Source: Cytophagales bacterium
GTDB lineage: Bacteria > Bacteroidota > Bacteroidia > Cytophagales > Spirosomataceae
Length of the DNA stretch: 44,024 nt
Reading direction: 5' to 3'
Assembly: GCA_013298025.1 (NCBI GenBank)
Contig: JAAFJE010000031.1
Coordinates: forward strand, 1-44,024
Under the pieces are notes generated by a model. It was not told the DNA's origin. It ran no database searches and was given only the letters and a program-made list of their open reading frames with translations. The translations under genes and the position numbers were made by a program. This document shows positions 22,484 to 30,647 of this stretch, one piece after another (the first letter of the stretch is position 1; each line of letters opens with the position of its first letter).

Positions 22484-23608
22484 ATGAAAATAGAAACGCT
22501 TGCCATTCAAAGTACCCAAATGCCCGATGCCAACGCTGGTGCAGTGGTTGCTCCCATTTACCTTTCTACTACTTTTGAAAGGGCCGCCGATGGCTCTTAT
22601 ACACACGGTTTTATCTATAGCCGAAACGATAACCCCAACAGACAACTCCTCGAAAAAAGTATTGCTTTATTAGAAAACGGACAAGTAGGACTCGCCTTTG
22701 CGTCGGGAATGGCGGCTACTACTGCTTTGTTTCAAGCACTCAAAAGTGGCGACCACGTACTTACGCCCAACGATGCTTACTATGCAACCAATGTGCTGCT
22801 CGAAAATATCTTTGCCCATTGGGGACTGCAAGCTACCAAGGTTGATATGACCAGCCTTAGTGCGATTGCAGAGGCGATTCGTCCAGAAACGAAATTGATT
22901 TGGCTAGAAACCCCTTCTAACCCACAGTTGCGTTTGTCTGATATTCAGGCCATTGCAGCACTTGCCAAACAACATGGCATTTATTGTGCTGTCGATAATA
23001 CATGGGCAACGCCTATTTGGCAAAAACCACTCGACCTCGGTGCCGACATCGTCATGCACTCTACTACCAAATATTTTGGTGGGCATAGCGACATCCTTGG
23101 AGGTATGTTGGTACTGAAAGAAGACAATGCCCTAGCCCAACGATTACGAGATATTCAGAAACTGACAGGGGCTGTACCTTCGCCTTTTGAAGCGTGGCTT
23201 GCCACAAGGGGTATCAGAACCCTGGCTGTGAGGGTGAAGGCTCAAACGGCTAACGCCCAAGCACTTGCCGAATATTTGACGGCACATCCTGCCATCGAAA
23301 GCGTGCATTATCCCGGCCTGACTAGCCATCCGCAGTTTGCTATTGCCCAAAAACAAATGACAGGTGCTGGTGCGATGCTTTCTGTACAAATCAAGGGAGA
23401 TGCGATACAAGCAATGGCTGTTACCCAAAAACTGAAGCTCTTTACAACGGCTACCAGTTTGGGTGGAGTGGAAAGCTTGATAGAACACCGTAAATCGGTA
23501 GAAGGAACACAAAGCCCAACACCCGACAACTTGTTGAGGGTTTCGGTCGGACTTGAAAACATTGATGACCTCATAGCCGATTGGGCACAAGCGTTGGGTT
23601 CTTTATGA
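22484..23608 (+). CDS. Cys/Met metabolism PLP-dependent enzyme (cystathionine gamma-synthase/lyase type)
   Basis: A 374-residue cytoplasmic enzyme of the trans-sulfuration family (fold type I). Visible features: YSRNDNPNRQLLEKSIALLE (substrate/cofactor region), ASGMAATTALFQAL (PLP phosphate loop), WLETPSNPQLRLSDI and DNTWATP (Asp pairing with PLP nitrogen), and the Schiff-base lysine Lys196 in HSTTKYFGGHSDILGG. The C-terminal SLGGVESLIEHR matches the family. Length is normal for MetB/MetC/MGL relatives. Whether it acts as cystathionine gamma-synthase, gamma-lyase or beta-lyase cannot be decided from motifs alone. The start at 22484 is set by the -7 element just upstream. It is a single-gene unit. 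Confidence 0.9.
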   Translation: MKIETLAIQSTQMPDANAGAVVAPIYLSTTFERAADGSYTHGFIYSRNDNPNRQLLEKSIALLENGQVGLAFASGMAATTALFQALKSGDHVLTPNDAYYATNVLLENIFAHWGLQATKVDMTSLSAIAEAIRPETKLIWLETPSNPQLRLSDIQAIAALAKQHGIYCAVDNTWATPIWQKPLDLGADIVMHSTTKYFGGHSDILGGMLVLKEDNALAQRLRDIQKLTGAVPSPFEAWLATRGIRTLAVRVKAQTANAQALAEYLTAHPAIESVHYPGLTSHPQFAIAQKQMTGAGAMLSVQIKGDAIQAMAVTQKLKLFTTATSLGGVESLIEHRKSVEGTQSPTPDNLLRVSVGLENIDDLIADWAQALGSL

Positions 23609-23745
23609 GGCATTTAATACTTTTTAGTTTCTCCAAAACACTCGTATAGCAATAGCGTTCAATTGTAAAATAGAGCAAAGTGTATAAATCAGAAGTAGTT
23701 CAACTTTTATAAACAAAATTTTTTATAAAAAAAACACAAAAATAA

Positions 23746-23776
23746 TTGACATTGGCTAGAAAAAAGGGTAAATTTC
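23746..23776 (+). promoter_or_regulatory. Candidate promoter of the DoxX-family gene
   Basis: TTG at 23746-23748, 20 bases, then TAAATTTC at 23769-23776. The spacing equals that at 12086 and 27547. The ATG follows 24 bases later. Confidence 0.45.
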
Positions 23777-23800
23777 TATACATCAAAAATTTTCTTAGCC

Positions 23801-24232
23801 ATGACAACTATCGAACGTATTGAACATTGGGGCGATACACATCATCCGATGTGGCTCGACATTTTGAGAGTTTTTTTAGGCGTGTTCCTTTTCTTTAAAG
23901 GATTAAGTTTTATTGGAGACACTGTACACTTGCAAACCTTGATAGAAGGCTTGCATTTCAACGCTTGGACGGTCATTGTAGTACACTATGTGGCGTTTGC
24001 CCATCTGGTAGGAGGTTTATTTATTGCGATTGGGTGCAAAACTCGTATAGCAAGTATGTTTCAGTTGCCTATTTTATTGGTTGCGGTGTTTTTCACCAAC
24101 CTTCGGAATGGCTTTTCGTTTCTCAACTCAGAGCTTTGGCTTTCTGTGTTGGCATTGGTATTGGTGTTGGTATTCATGATTACGGGGTCAGGAAAACTTT
24201 CTTTTGATACCTACGATAAAGAAAATAGATAG
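23801..24232 (+). CDS. DoxX-family membrane protein
   Basis: A 143-residue inner-membrane protein with four hydrophobic segments (about residues 17-37, 52-77, 82-100, 108-127). The family marks are PMWLDILRVFLGVFLFFKGL at the first helix, a HYVAFAHLVGGLFIAIGCKT segment, then helices with FTNLRNGF between them. DoxX relatives are small four-helix proteins, some linked to thiosulfate or quinone chemistry or redox stress; the role here is unknown. It has its own promoter and a hairpin terminator, so it is transcribed alone. Confidence 0.83.
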   Translation: MTTIERIEHWGDTHHPMWLDILRVFLGVFLFFKGLSFIGDTVHLQTLIEGLHFNAWTVIVVHYVAFAHLVGGLFIAIGCKTRIASMFQLPILLVAVFFTNLRNGFSFLNSELWLSVLALVLVLVFMITGSGKLSFDTYDKENR

Positions 24233-24239
24233 CCCCTTC

Positions 24240-24278
24240 GCTCCTCTATGCTTCAAGCAAACTTGGGTATAGAGGAGC
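24240..24278. terminator. Terminator hairpin between doxX-like gene and tgt
   Basis: GCTCCTCTAT pairs with ATAGAGGAGC (24240-24249 and 24269-24278) with an internal CAAG/CTTG pairing. It lies between convergent genes and is followed on the plus strand by TTCTTT. Confidence 0.65.
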
Positions 24279-24303
24279 TTCTTTGCTACAAATACCAGAC
24301 GGT

Positions 24304-25437
24304 TTATAACCGTTGCATCAATTTTACAACCATCGCATCTTTCCACGCTTTGAAAGTACCAGCCAAGATTTGCTCACGGGCTTGTCCTACGAGCCATAAA
24401 TAAAACGTAAGGTTATGTACACTGGCAATCATTGCACCCAACAACTCTTCGGCCTTGACCAAGTGACGCAAGTAGGCTTTCGTATAAACATTGCTCACGT
24501 GACTTACCAAACCAGTATCAATAGGTGAATAATCGTCCTTCCATTTTTCATTTTTAATATTGATAATGCCTTCGGTTGTAAAGAGCATTCCATTACGGGC
24601 GTTGCGTGTAGGCATCACACAGTCGAACATATCAATCCCCAAGGCAATACATTCTAAAATATTGGCGGGCGTTCCTACACCCATCAAATAGCGAGGCTTA
24701 TCTTTGGGTAAAATATCGGTGACGAGCTCGGTCATTTCGTACATCATTTCGGCAGGTTCACCCACAGAAAGACCACCGATAGCATTGCCTTCACGACCAA
24801 AACTAGCGATGGTTTCAGCCGATTTTACCCGTAAATCTTTGTAAACACTGCCTTGCACAATCGGGAATAAGGTTTGGCTATAACCATATTTGGGTTCGGT
24901 AGCATCGAAATGTTCACAACAACGCTTGAGCCAACGGTGGGTCATTTCCATCGAGGCACGAGCATAGCCGTATTCGCATGGATAAGGCGTACATTCGTCG
25001 AAAGCCATGATGATGTCGGCACCAATGCTTCGCTGGATGTCCATGACTCTTTCGGGTGTAAAAAAATGTTTAGAGCCATCGATATGCGACTTAAACGTTA
25101 CGCCTTCTTCGATGATTTTTCGTCCTGTTCCTGCCAACGAATACACTTGGTAGCCCCCCGAATCGGTGAGGATGGGCTTATCCCAGCCATTGAAACGGTG
25201 CAAACCTCCAGCTTTTTCTAAAATATCTAGCCCCGGACGTAGGTATAAATGATAGGTATTTCCTAAAATGATTTGGGCCTTGATGTCGTCTTTGAGCTCT
25301 CGTTGATGTACTGCTTTCACCGAACCTGCCGTACCAACAGGCATAAAAATGGGCGTTTGTATTGTTCCGTGGTCGGTTTGTATTTGCCCAGCACGGGCTT
25401 TACTTTGGGCATCAAGTGCCTGTATGTCGAATGTCAT
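24304..25437 (-). CDS. tgt: tRNA-guanine transglycosylase (Tgt)
   Basis: A 377-residue cytoplasmic enzyme that swaps guanine 34 for a queuine precursor in tRNAs with GUN anticodons, such as Asn, Asp, His and Tyr. Motifs: ILGNTYHLYLRPG, LTDSGGYQVYSL with the catalytic base Asp, MAFDECTPYP, GGLSVGEP (base pocket), and the nucleophile Asp in MFDCVMPTRNARNG. Length is typical. Unusual: the place where most Tgt proteins have three zinc-binding cysteines and a His (C-x-C-x-x-C ... H) reads DTGLVSHVSNVYTKAYLRHL, without any cysteine. Alternative metal use or a metal-free fold may be a lineage trait. A tRNA-Asn, a Tgt substrate type, lies 2.2 kb away. Divergent from and very close to the glycosyltransferase gene. 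Confidence 0.93.
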   Translation of the reverse strand: MTFDIQALDAQSKARAGQIQTDHGTIQTPIFMPVGTAGSVKAVHQRELKDDIKAQIILGNTYHLYLRPGLDILEKAGGLHRFNGWDKPILTDSGGYQVYSLAGTGRKIIEEGVTFKSHIDGSKHFFTPERVMDIQRSIGADIIMAFDECTPYPCEYGYARASMEMTHRWLKRCCEHFDATEPKYGYSQTLFPIVQGSVYKDLRVKSAETIASFGREGNAIGGLSVGEPAEMMYEMTELVTDILPKDKPRYLMGVGTPANILECIALGIDMFDCVMPTRNARNGMLFTTEGIINIKNEKWKDDYSPIDTGLVSHVSNVYTKAYLRHLVKAEELLGAMIASVHNLTFYLWLVGQAREQILAGTFKAWKDAMVVKLMQRL

Positions 25438-25604
25438 GTAGCGAAAAAATTGAAGATTACTTTCTCACAACGGTACTGTAGTGGCACTTATGGCAAGCTT
25501 ATTGCTCAGGCTAAAGCGTGCTTATTGCCAGCAATACTGTGTCAGAAATTTTACAAAGTTACCAAAAACTCCTTATTTCTCAGCACGTACTTCTGGGTGA
25601 TTCG

Positions 25605-25612
25605 CTATCTTT
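25605..25612 (+). promoter_or_regulatory. -7 element before the glycosyltransferase gene
   Basis: TATCTTTG matches TAnnTTTG exactly. No TTG stands at the right distance upstream. If used, transcription starts near 25619, after the GTG at 25597, which favours the TTG start. Confidence 0.35.
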
Positions 25613-25644
25613 GCAACTTCGTAAACCAAACAGTCTGTTATACT

Positions 25645-26766
25645 TTGTTCACATTGTTATTTATTCTTTTCTCCGTAGCATTAGGTGTTCAGCTATTTTT
25701 TATTCTTTTTATATATGCTAAATTGATACCTGTGCCTACGTTTACGCAAACGCCTGCGTCTTTGCCAGCGGTATCGGTGATTGTTTGTAGTTGGAACGAG
25801 CATTTGCATTTGCTCGAATTACTGCCTTTGTTAGACCAACAGGCGTACCCTACCTTCGAGGTGATTGTGGTTGATGACCGCTCGACGGATGGCACCTACG
25901 ATTTTTTGTTGACAGAAGCCAAGGCTTTGCCCAACGTAAGGTTTATTCGGATTGAAGAAACGCCCGAACATCTTTCGCCCAAAAAATATGCTTTGACCTT
26001 GGGCATTAAGTCGGCTCGGCATGAAGTATTATTGCTGACCGATGCCGATTGTCGCCCGCAATCAACCGAATGGATACACGACATGGCTGTAGAACTCAGT
26101 GACGATAAAGATATTGTACTAGGCTTTTCGCCTTATTTTGTAAGTAGAAGCTTGCTGAATCAACTCATTGGCTACGAAACCCTCATCACGGCTACCAATT
26201 ATTTGTCGTTTGCCCTCTACGGAATGCCATACATGGGCGTAGGACGCAACTTGATGTATCGAAAAAAACTCTTTTTTGAGCATAAAGGCTTTGCCAGTCA
26301 CACCAACGTGCTGGGTGGCGACGACGATTTGTTTATCAATGAAGTTGCCACAGCCCAAAATACTGCGATTTGTTTAAATCCTAGTACCTTTGTTTATTCG
26401 TTTCCAAAAAGAGATTGGAAGGCTTGGTTTTGGCAGAAAAAACGCCATTTGTCGGTGAGTCAGTATTACAAACCCGAATCGAAACTTAGTTTGGGCATCT
26501 TGTCTGGCTCGCAGTTGTTGTTTTGGCTGTTGGCACTTGTACTTTTACCCTTGGTTTGGGGTAGTACGCTGCAATATGTTTTACTAGGTTTATGGCTCTT
26601 GCGTTTGACAGCCCATTGGGTTGTCGTAGGAAAAATCAACAAACGCCTCAACCAAACCATAGCACCGCTGACGATTCCTTGGTGGGACGTATGCCTCACC
26701 TTGTATTATGCCATCATGGGACTACAACAACTCTTGCCCAAACGCCAGAAAATGCGTTGGCGTTAA
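25645..26766 (+). CDS. Glycosyltransferase family 2, membrane-bound
   Basis: A GT2 enzyme that moves a sugar from a nucleotide-activated donor to an unknown acceptor at the inner membrane. From the N-terminus: one hydrophobic helix (FTLLFILFSVALGVQLFFIL), then the GT-A fold with VIVCSWNE, VIVVDDRSTDGTYDF, LLTDADCRP (metal-binding D-x-D) and GGDDDLF, followed by WFWQKKRHLS (Q-x-x-R/H-W-like) and two or three C-terminal helices. The start is uncertain: no ATG lies between the tgt start region and residue 90 of the fold. The TTG at 25645 is placed just after a TATCTTTG at 25605-25612; the GTG at 25597 is the other option, and the ATG at 25273 would overlap tgt by 165 bases. rsmG follows 69 bases later and could share the transcript. 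Confidence 0.82.
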   Translation: MFTLLFILFSVALGVQLFFILFIYAKLIPVPTFTQTPASLPAVSVIVCSWNEHLHLLELLPLLDQQAYPTFEVIVVDDRSTDGTYDFLLTEAKALPNVRFIRIEETPEHLSPKKYALTLGIKSARHEVLLLTDADCRPQSTEWIHDMAVELSDDKDIVLGFSPYFVSRSLLNQLIGYETLITATNYLSFALYGMPYMGVGRNLMYRKKLFFEHKGFASHTNVLGGDDDLFINEVATAQNTAICLNPSTFVYSFPKRDWKAWFWQKKRHLSVSQYYKPESKLSLGILSGSQLLFWLLALVLLPLVWGSTLQYVLLGLWLLRLTAHWVVVGKINKRLNQTIAPLTIPWWDVCLTLYYAIMGLQQLLPKRQKMRWR

Positions 26767-26835
26767 CAAACCGAAAACAACACAAAAGCCAAAGCTTTGT
26801 TTAGCAATACAAACAGTTTTTAACATATCCGTGAC

Positions 26836-27465
26836 ATGAACGCTAACCTGATAGAGAAATATTTTCCACAACTGACAGACAAGCAAAAGCAACAATTTGC
26901 ACAGTTGGGCGAGCTTTACCGAGAATGGAACGAGAAAATCAACGTGGTTTCTCGCCAAGATATTGAGAATATTTATGAAAAACACATTTTGCATTCCTTG
27001 GGAATAGCCAAGGTGGTGCAGTTCAAAGATTTCAGTGAAATCCTCGACGTAGGCACTGGCGGTGGGTTTCCAGGCATTCCGTTGGCAATAATGTTTCCGC
27101 ATTGTCAATTTCATTTGATTGATAGCATCGGCAAGAAAATCAAAGTGGTGCAAGGCATAGCCGAGGCTTTGGGGCTAGAAAATGTAAAAGCCGAGCAAAT
27201 CAGGGCCGAGCAAGTCGATGGAGAATACGATTTTATTGTGAGCCGTGCCGTCACACGCATTAAACCTTTTTACGGCTGGGTGCGGGGCAAGGTCAATATC
27301 AACTGCTACAACAAATTGCGTAACGGCATTTTGTACCTCAAAGGTGGCGACTTGGCAGAAGAATTGAAAGAATTAGGCAAAAAGCACCGTGCATTTGAAT
27401 TGAGCGATTACTTTGAAGAGGAGTTTTTTGAAACCAAAAAGGTAATACATATTGCAATGGTATAA
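26836..27465 (+). CDS. rsmG: 16S rRNA (guanine527-N7)-methyltransferase RsmG
   Basis: A 209-residue cytoplasmic SAM-dependent methyltransferase that modifies G527 of 16S rRNA. The class I fold shows EILDVGTGGGFPGIPLAIMF (motif I, about residues 68-87), CQFHLIDSIGKKIKVV (acidic strand-2 end) and DFIVSRAVT (motif IV). The N-terminal EKYFPQLTDKQKQQFAQL and NVVSRQDIENIYEKHILHSL are typical of RsmG. Length is standard. It follows the glycosyltransferase by 69 bases and may be cotranscribed. Confidence 0.94.
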   Translation: MNANLIEKYFPQLTDKQKQQFAQLGELYREWNEKINVVSRQDIENIYEKHILHSLGIAKVVQFKDFSEILDVGTGGGFPGIPLAIMFPHCQFHLIDSIGKKIKVVQGIAEALGLENVKAEQIRAEQVDGEYDFIVSRAVTRIKPFYGWVRGKVNINCYNKLRNGILYLKGGDLAEELKELGKKHRAFELSDYFEEEFFETKKVIHIAMV

Positions 27466-27546
27466 TTTTTTTCAGCGGTAAAATTCTGAAAATCAAAGAT
27501 TAATACAGAAATATCATATTTTTTTGTATTTTTTTACCCAAAACAC

Positions 27547-27577
27547 TTGCATCGTATCGAACTAAGCTGTAATTTTG
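27547..27577 (+). promoter_or_regulatory. Promoter of tRNA-Asn
   Basis: TTG at 27547-27549, 20 bases, then TAATTTTG at 27570-27577, a full consensus match. The tRNA begins 33 bases after the -7 element. Confidence 0.65.
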
Positions 27578-27609
27578 CATCACAATTCTGGAACACAGAA
27601 TGACAAAAT

Positions 27610-27683
27610 TCCTCCTTAGCTCAGTCGGTTAGAGCACATGACTGTTAATCATGGGGTCCCTGGTTCGAGCCCAGGAGGGGGAG
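27610..27683 (+). tRNA. tRNA-Asn (anticodon GTT)
   Basis: A 74-base cloverleaf. Acceptor arm TCCTCCT pairs with AGGGGGA (one G-T pair). D arm GCTC...GAGC. Anticodon stem CATGA/TCATG around the loop CTGTTAA gives anticodon GTT. T arm CCTGG-TTCGAGC-CCAGG. Discriminator base G; the CCA end is not encoded. GTT is a Tgt substrate anticodon. A hairpin terminator follows at once. Confidence 0.95.
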
Positions 27684-27685
27684 CA

Positions 27686-27723
27686 AAAAGCCTCAAATCG
27701 CAAGATTTGGGGCTTTTTTGTTG
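27686..27723 (+). terminator. tRNA-Asn terminator, left copy of a duplicated hairpin
   Basis: AAAAGCCTCAAATC and GATTTGGGGCTTTT pair around the loop GCAA, followed by a T run. The second copy at 29678-29715 has the same stem with the loop TTGC, its reverse complement, so the two are inverted copies of each other (31 of 32 bases agree). Confidence 0.8.
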
Positions 27724-27874
27724 GTTATCGATTGAACTAAACTAATGAATTTATATCTTTATCTTTTATCAGTGAATCAGAAAATGACTTATTTTTTAAA
27801 CTAAAAATGCCTGATACTGAAAACAGGAATAGTACTAGACCTGAAAGTATTATCTCAGAAAGTTTTAGTGTTTT

Positions 27875-29536
27875 ATGATGCAAGAAGAAGGTAAAAATAT
27901 AGACTACAAAAGCATTCGGAAAATCCAGCAAGGAGATAGCGGTTTTAAAGACTTGGCTGTCTCTGTGGTTTGTTTTGCCAATGCTCAGGGAGGAAAACTT
28001 ATCATTGGGATTGAAGACAAAAATAGAACGCCTTTACCAGACCAAAAAGTTACTATTGAGGAGCTTAATAAAACATTGAATAGGCTGAGAAATCTAACAT
28101 TTAATGTAGGTTTGATGGCAAGTGACATTTTAGAACATCCCGAAGGAGGACAATACTTTGAAATTACGGTTTTACCATCTTCTAAAGCAATTGCTACGAC
28201 CAATGATGGTAAAATATTCCTGCGTGTAGGCGACCAGTGCCATGCTGCACGAAGTGAAGATATAATTAGAATAGCTACGGAAAAAGATGCTTTCCAATGG
28301 GAACTTCAATTACGTAATGTTTCAATAAGTGATATACCTACCAAACATATTACTCAATTTGCTCAAGACATTAGATTGTCATCAAGAGTTAAAGAGAGTG
28401 TGAAAGAACTAAGTGATAATGAACTTATCGAGCACTATAATCTTACTCAAAATGGGCAATTAACCAACTTAGGTATTTTATGGTTGGGTACTGCTCAACA
28501 ACGCAGTCGTTTAGCTTATCCGCTTACGGTTCAGTACATTGTTTATAACGATTTGGAGGAGAAGGTAAGAAAAATTGACTGGCACGACTATGCCCTCAAT
28601 CCCAAAGAGTTACTGCAAGCAATTGAAAAAGAGGCTATTGAGCTTACATATTCTCACGAATTTAACGACGGGCTTTTTCAAAGAAAACCTATTCGATTCT
28701 ATCATGAAAAAGTAATACGGGAGTTACTTATTAATGCTTTTGCACATAAAAGTTACACTATTTCAGGCGATATTTTTATTAAAGTTTTTACAGATAGATT
28801 AGAAGTAAAAAACCCTGGAGGGTTGCTAATGGGTATAACTAAAGATAATATTTTACACAAAACAGCTAGACGAAATCCTCATATAATTAAGATTTTTCAC
28901 GACCTCAATCTCATGGAAGGGGAAGGCTCTGGTTATGATTTGATGTATGAAATAAGTAGCCGTAATGCTAAACCTTTTCCAACTATTGAGGCAGAATATG
29001 ATAGTGTAAATGTTATTCAAGAATCAAAAATATTGGATGAAGATACTGTCGCTTTGCTAGAATACGTATCAAATCATTACCAACTGTCTCAACGTGAGTT
29101 CATAGCATTAGGTATTATTTCTCGTAGCCAGAAAATATTAACGACTCAACTATACAAACAACTACAATTGCCAGAAGAAGAAAGGCTTAGAACCTACGTA
29201 AATAGACTGCTTGAGCAAGGATTGATTAGTAGTAGAGGCTTAAAGAAAGGTACAGAATATCTCATTAATCCACAGTTGATAGCTAATGCTAAACTAAACG
29301 TAAAAGCAAGTCTCAAAGTAATAGAACAGCACAAGTTAAAAGCTCTCATTGTTGAAGAACTGCGGCTTCGTCCACAAAGCAGTATTGATGAAATTCATAA
29401 AAGTTTTGGTGAGATAGAAAGAAAAGATATACAGAAAGCTGTTTATGAACTAGCCCAAGAAGGTGAGCTTGAACATTCTGGTGGGACTAAAGGAAGGATA
29501 TATTGGTTGGCAAAAAAAAAAATAACTGAAAAATAA
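27875..29536 (+). CDS. AlbA/Schlafen-type ATP-binding regulator-like protein
   Basis: A 553-residue protein with an N-terminal AlbA_2 (Schlafen-AlbA) domain, residues about 8-135: IDYKSIRKIQQ, VSVVCFANAQGGKLIIGIED and KIFLRVGDQCHAAR. A middle part with RELLINAFAHKSYTISGDIF and LEVKNPGGLL (about 280-320) looks like the GHKL-like ATPase segment (HATPase_c_4) found in this family; the N-box Asn and the G box are visible. The C-terminal 150 residues look like winged-helix repeats. Such proteins are often called putative transcriptional regulators or ATP-dependent helicase-like; some AlbA_2 proteins act in phage defence. It stands alone between two inverted hairpin copies beside tRNA-Asn and is AT-rich, which suggests acquisition. 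Confidence 0.82.
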   Translation: MMQEEGKNIDYKSIRKIQQGDSGFKDLAVSVVCFANAQGGKLIIGIEDKNRTPLPDQKVTIEELNKTLNRLRNLTFNVGLMASDILEHPEGGQYFEITVLPSSKAIATTNDGKIFLRVGDQCHAARSEDIIRIATEKDAFQWELQLRNVSISDIPTKHITQFAQDIRLSSRVKESVKELSDNELIEHYNLTQNGQLTNLGILWLGTAQQRSRLAYPLTVQYIVYNDLEEKVRKIDWHDYALNPKELLQAIEKEAIELTYSHEFNDGLFQRKPIRFYHEKVIRELLINAFAHKSYTISGDIFIKVFTDRLEVKNPGGLLMGITKDNILHKTARRNPHIIKIFHDLNLMEGEGSGYDLMYEISSRNAKPFPTIEAEYDSVNVIQESKILDEDTVALLEYVSNHYQLSQREFIALGIISRSQKILTTQLYKQLQLPEEERLRTYVNRLLEQGLISSRGLKKGTEYLINPQLIANAKLNVKASLKVIEQHKLKALIVEELRLRPQSSIDEIHKSFGEIERKDIQKAVYELAQEGELEHSGGTKGRIYWLAKKKITEK

Positions 29537-29677
29537 ATCAAAAAAAACAAAACAATAGCTTATTCATTATCAACTACTTAGGTGTTTTATTTTCTTTTTA
29601 AAAAGTTAAAATACTAAATAAAAAAATATAATAAAACAGCTTAAAGAAGAACTAGACAAAGGGTTTATCTTATTAAG

Positions 29678-29715
29678 AAAAGCCCCAAATCTTGCGATTT
29701 GGGGCTTTTTTGTTG
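29678..29715. repeat. Right copy of the tRNA-Asn hairpin, inverted
   Basis: AAAAGCCCCAAATC and GATTTGGGGCTTTT pair around TTGC. It matches the left copy (27686-27723) at 33 of 38 bases in direct orientation and at 31 of 32 in inverted orientation. It also can end the AlbA gene transcript. Confidence 0.75.
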
Positions 29716-29823
29716 CAGTATCCTTATTTTATCGCTCTTTCCGCAATTTCTGTGCCTGATGCCTATGAATCTGAGATTACTCCATCATATCAGTATATCA
29801 AGTGTAAGTCTAAATATTCGTTT

Positions 29824-30609
29824 CTATGATTTCAAAATCGAAGGGTGCTGCTGTAAATAATGCAATGTTTTTTCGACAAGGTGATGGTGTGCAGCCGCTA
29901 AAACAATCGTTGCTTCTGTAGGCAAATGATTGGTCAGTTGGTGAATGCGTTTGGCTGGAATAATGTCATCTTTAGCACCAACAAAACAATAAAATGTTGT
30001 ATGGTATTGTTTGCCAAGTGCTACAATTTGTTGCACAGATATACGAAAGTGACTCATACCTAGCCATGTGGCATAAAGCAACTGGCGTTTTTGTGGCGTT
30101 GACAAAAGCTTGCTTACAAGTATGGCACTCGAAGCGGGCAACAATCCTATTCGTCTTAATCCTTGACTGATACGGATAATCAATGCAGGATTGGCTAAAA
30201 CCCACTGAAACAGTTTTTGTCCTAAAATGCGCTGGGTAGCTAACCTGTACAAAGGATGTACCACAATGCCATCGGGAGCAATCAAGAAGATTTTATCTAT
30301 CTGAGCAGCATAATGCCGATAGCTCGTAAGTACCATTTTTGCTCCAATACTAAACCCTATCAAAGAAAACCGTTGAATCTGGTTTTTTGTTAAAAAATCA
30401 TTGAAAAATTGTAGCCAAGCTTCCACTGTACAAGAACTTACAGACTTTAGTTGGCTTTGTCCATGAAAAGGCAAATCGAATAGATAAGTGGTATAGTCTT
30501 GGGTAAAAGCCTCAGCCAAAGGCATAAAACAGGAAAAATCCTGCCCAACACCATGAAAGGCGAGCAGGATTTTTGAACCGTTTCCTATTTTTTTATAATA
30601 CAATTGCAT
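29824..30609 (-). CDS. Alpha/beta hydrolase
   Basis: A 261-residue predicted cytoplasmic hydrolase. LLAFHGVGQD (residues about 15-24) is the oxyanion-hole HG motif, LFDLPFHGQSQ follows, and SLIGFSIGAKMVL (about 82-94) is the nucleophile elbow with Ser in G-F-S-I-G. The acid may be Asp in GAKDDIIPAKRI (about 214-225) and the His in AAHHHLVEKTL (about 240-250), so the triad looks complete. The substrate is unknown. It follows the MFS carrier gene by 38 bases in the same direction and is likely in one operon with it. Confidence 0.85.
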   Translation of the reverse strand: MQLYYKKIGNGSKILLAFHGVGQDFSCFMPLAEAFTQDYTTYLFDLPFHGQSQLKSVSSCTVEAWLQFFNDFLTKNQIQRFSLIGFSIGAKMVLTSYRHYAAQIDKIFLIAPDGIVVHPLYRLATQRILGQKLFQWVLANPALIIRISQGLRRIGLLPASSAILVSKLLSTPQKRQLLYATWLGMSHFRISVQQIVALGKQYHTTFYCFVGAKDDIIPAKRIHQLTNHLPTEATIVLAAAHHHLVEKTLHYLQQHPSILKS

Positions 30610-30647
30610 TAGCTCAATAGCTCCAACAAGTATTTGGCATTTTTTGA

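Noticed and set aside
25273-25644. Long N-terminal extension of the glycosyltransferase
   Set aside because: It would overlap tgt by 165 bases, has a composition unlike the family, and precedes a -7 element.
27737-27931. Minus-strand 64-codon hydrophobic frame before the AlbA gene
   Set aside because: It overlaps the AlbA gene start and has no family signature; a chance AT-rich hydrophobic frame is more likely.
27686-29715. The hairpin pair as ends of a classical insertion sequence
   Set aside because: No transposase lies between them and each copy is itself a palindrome with a T run, so a terminator role explains the structure; the insert idea is kept only as a finding.
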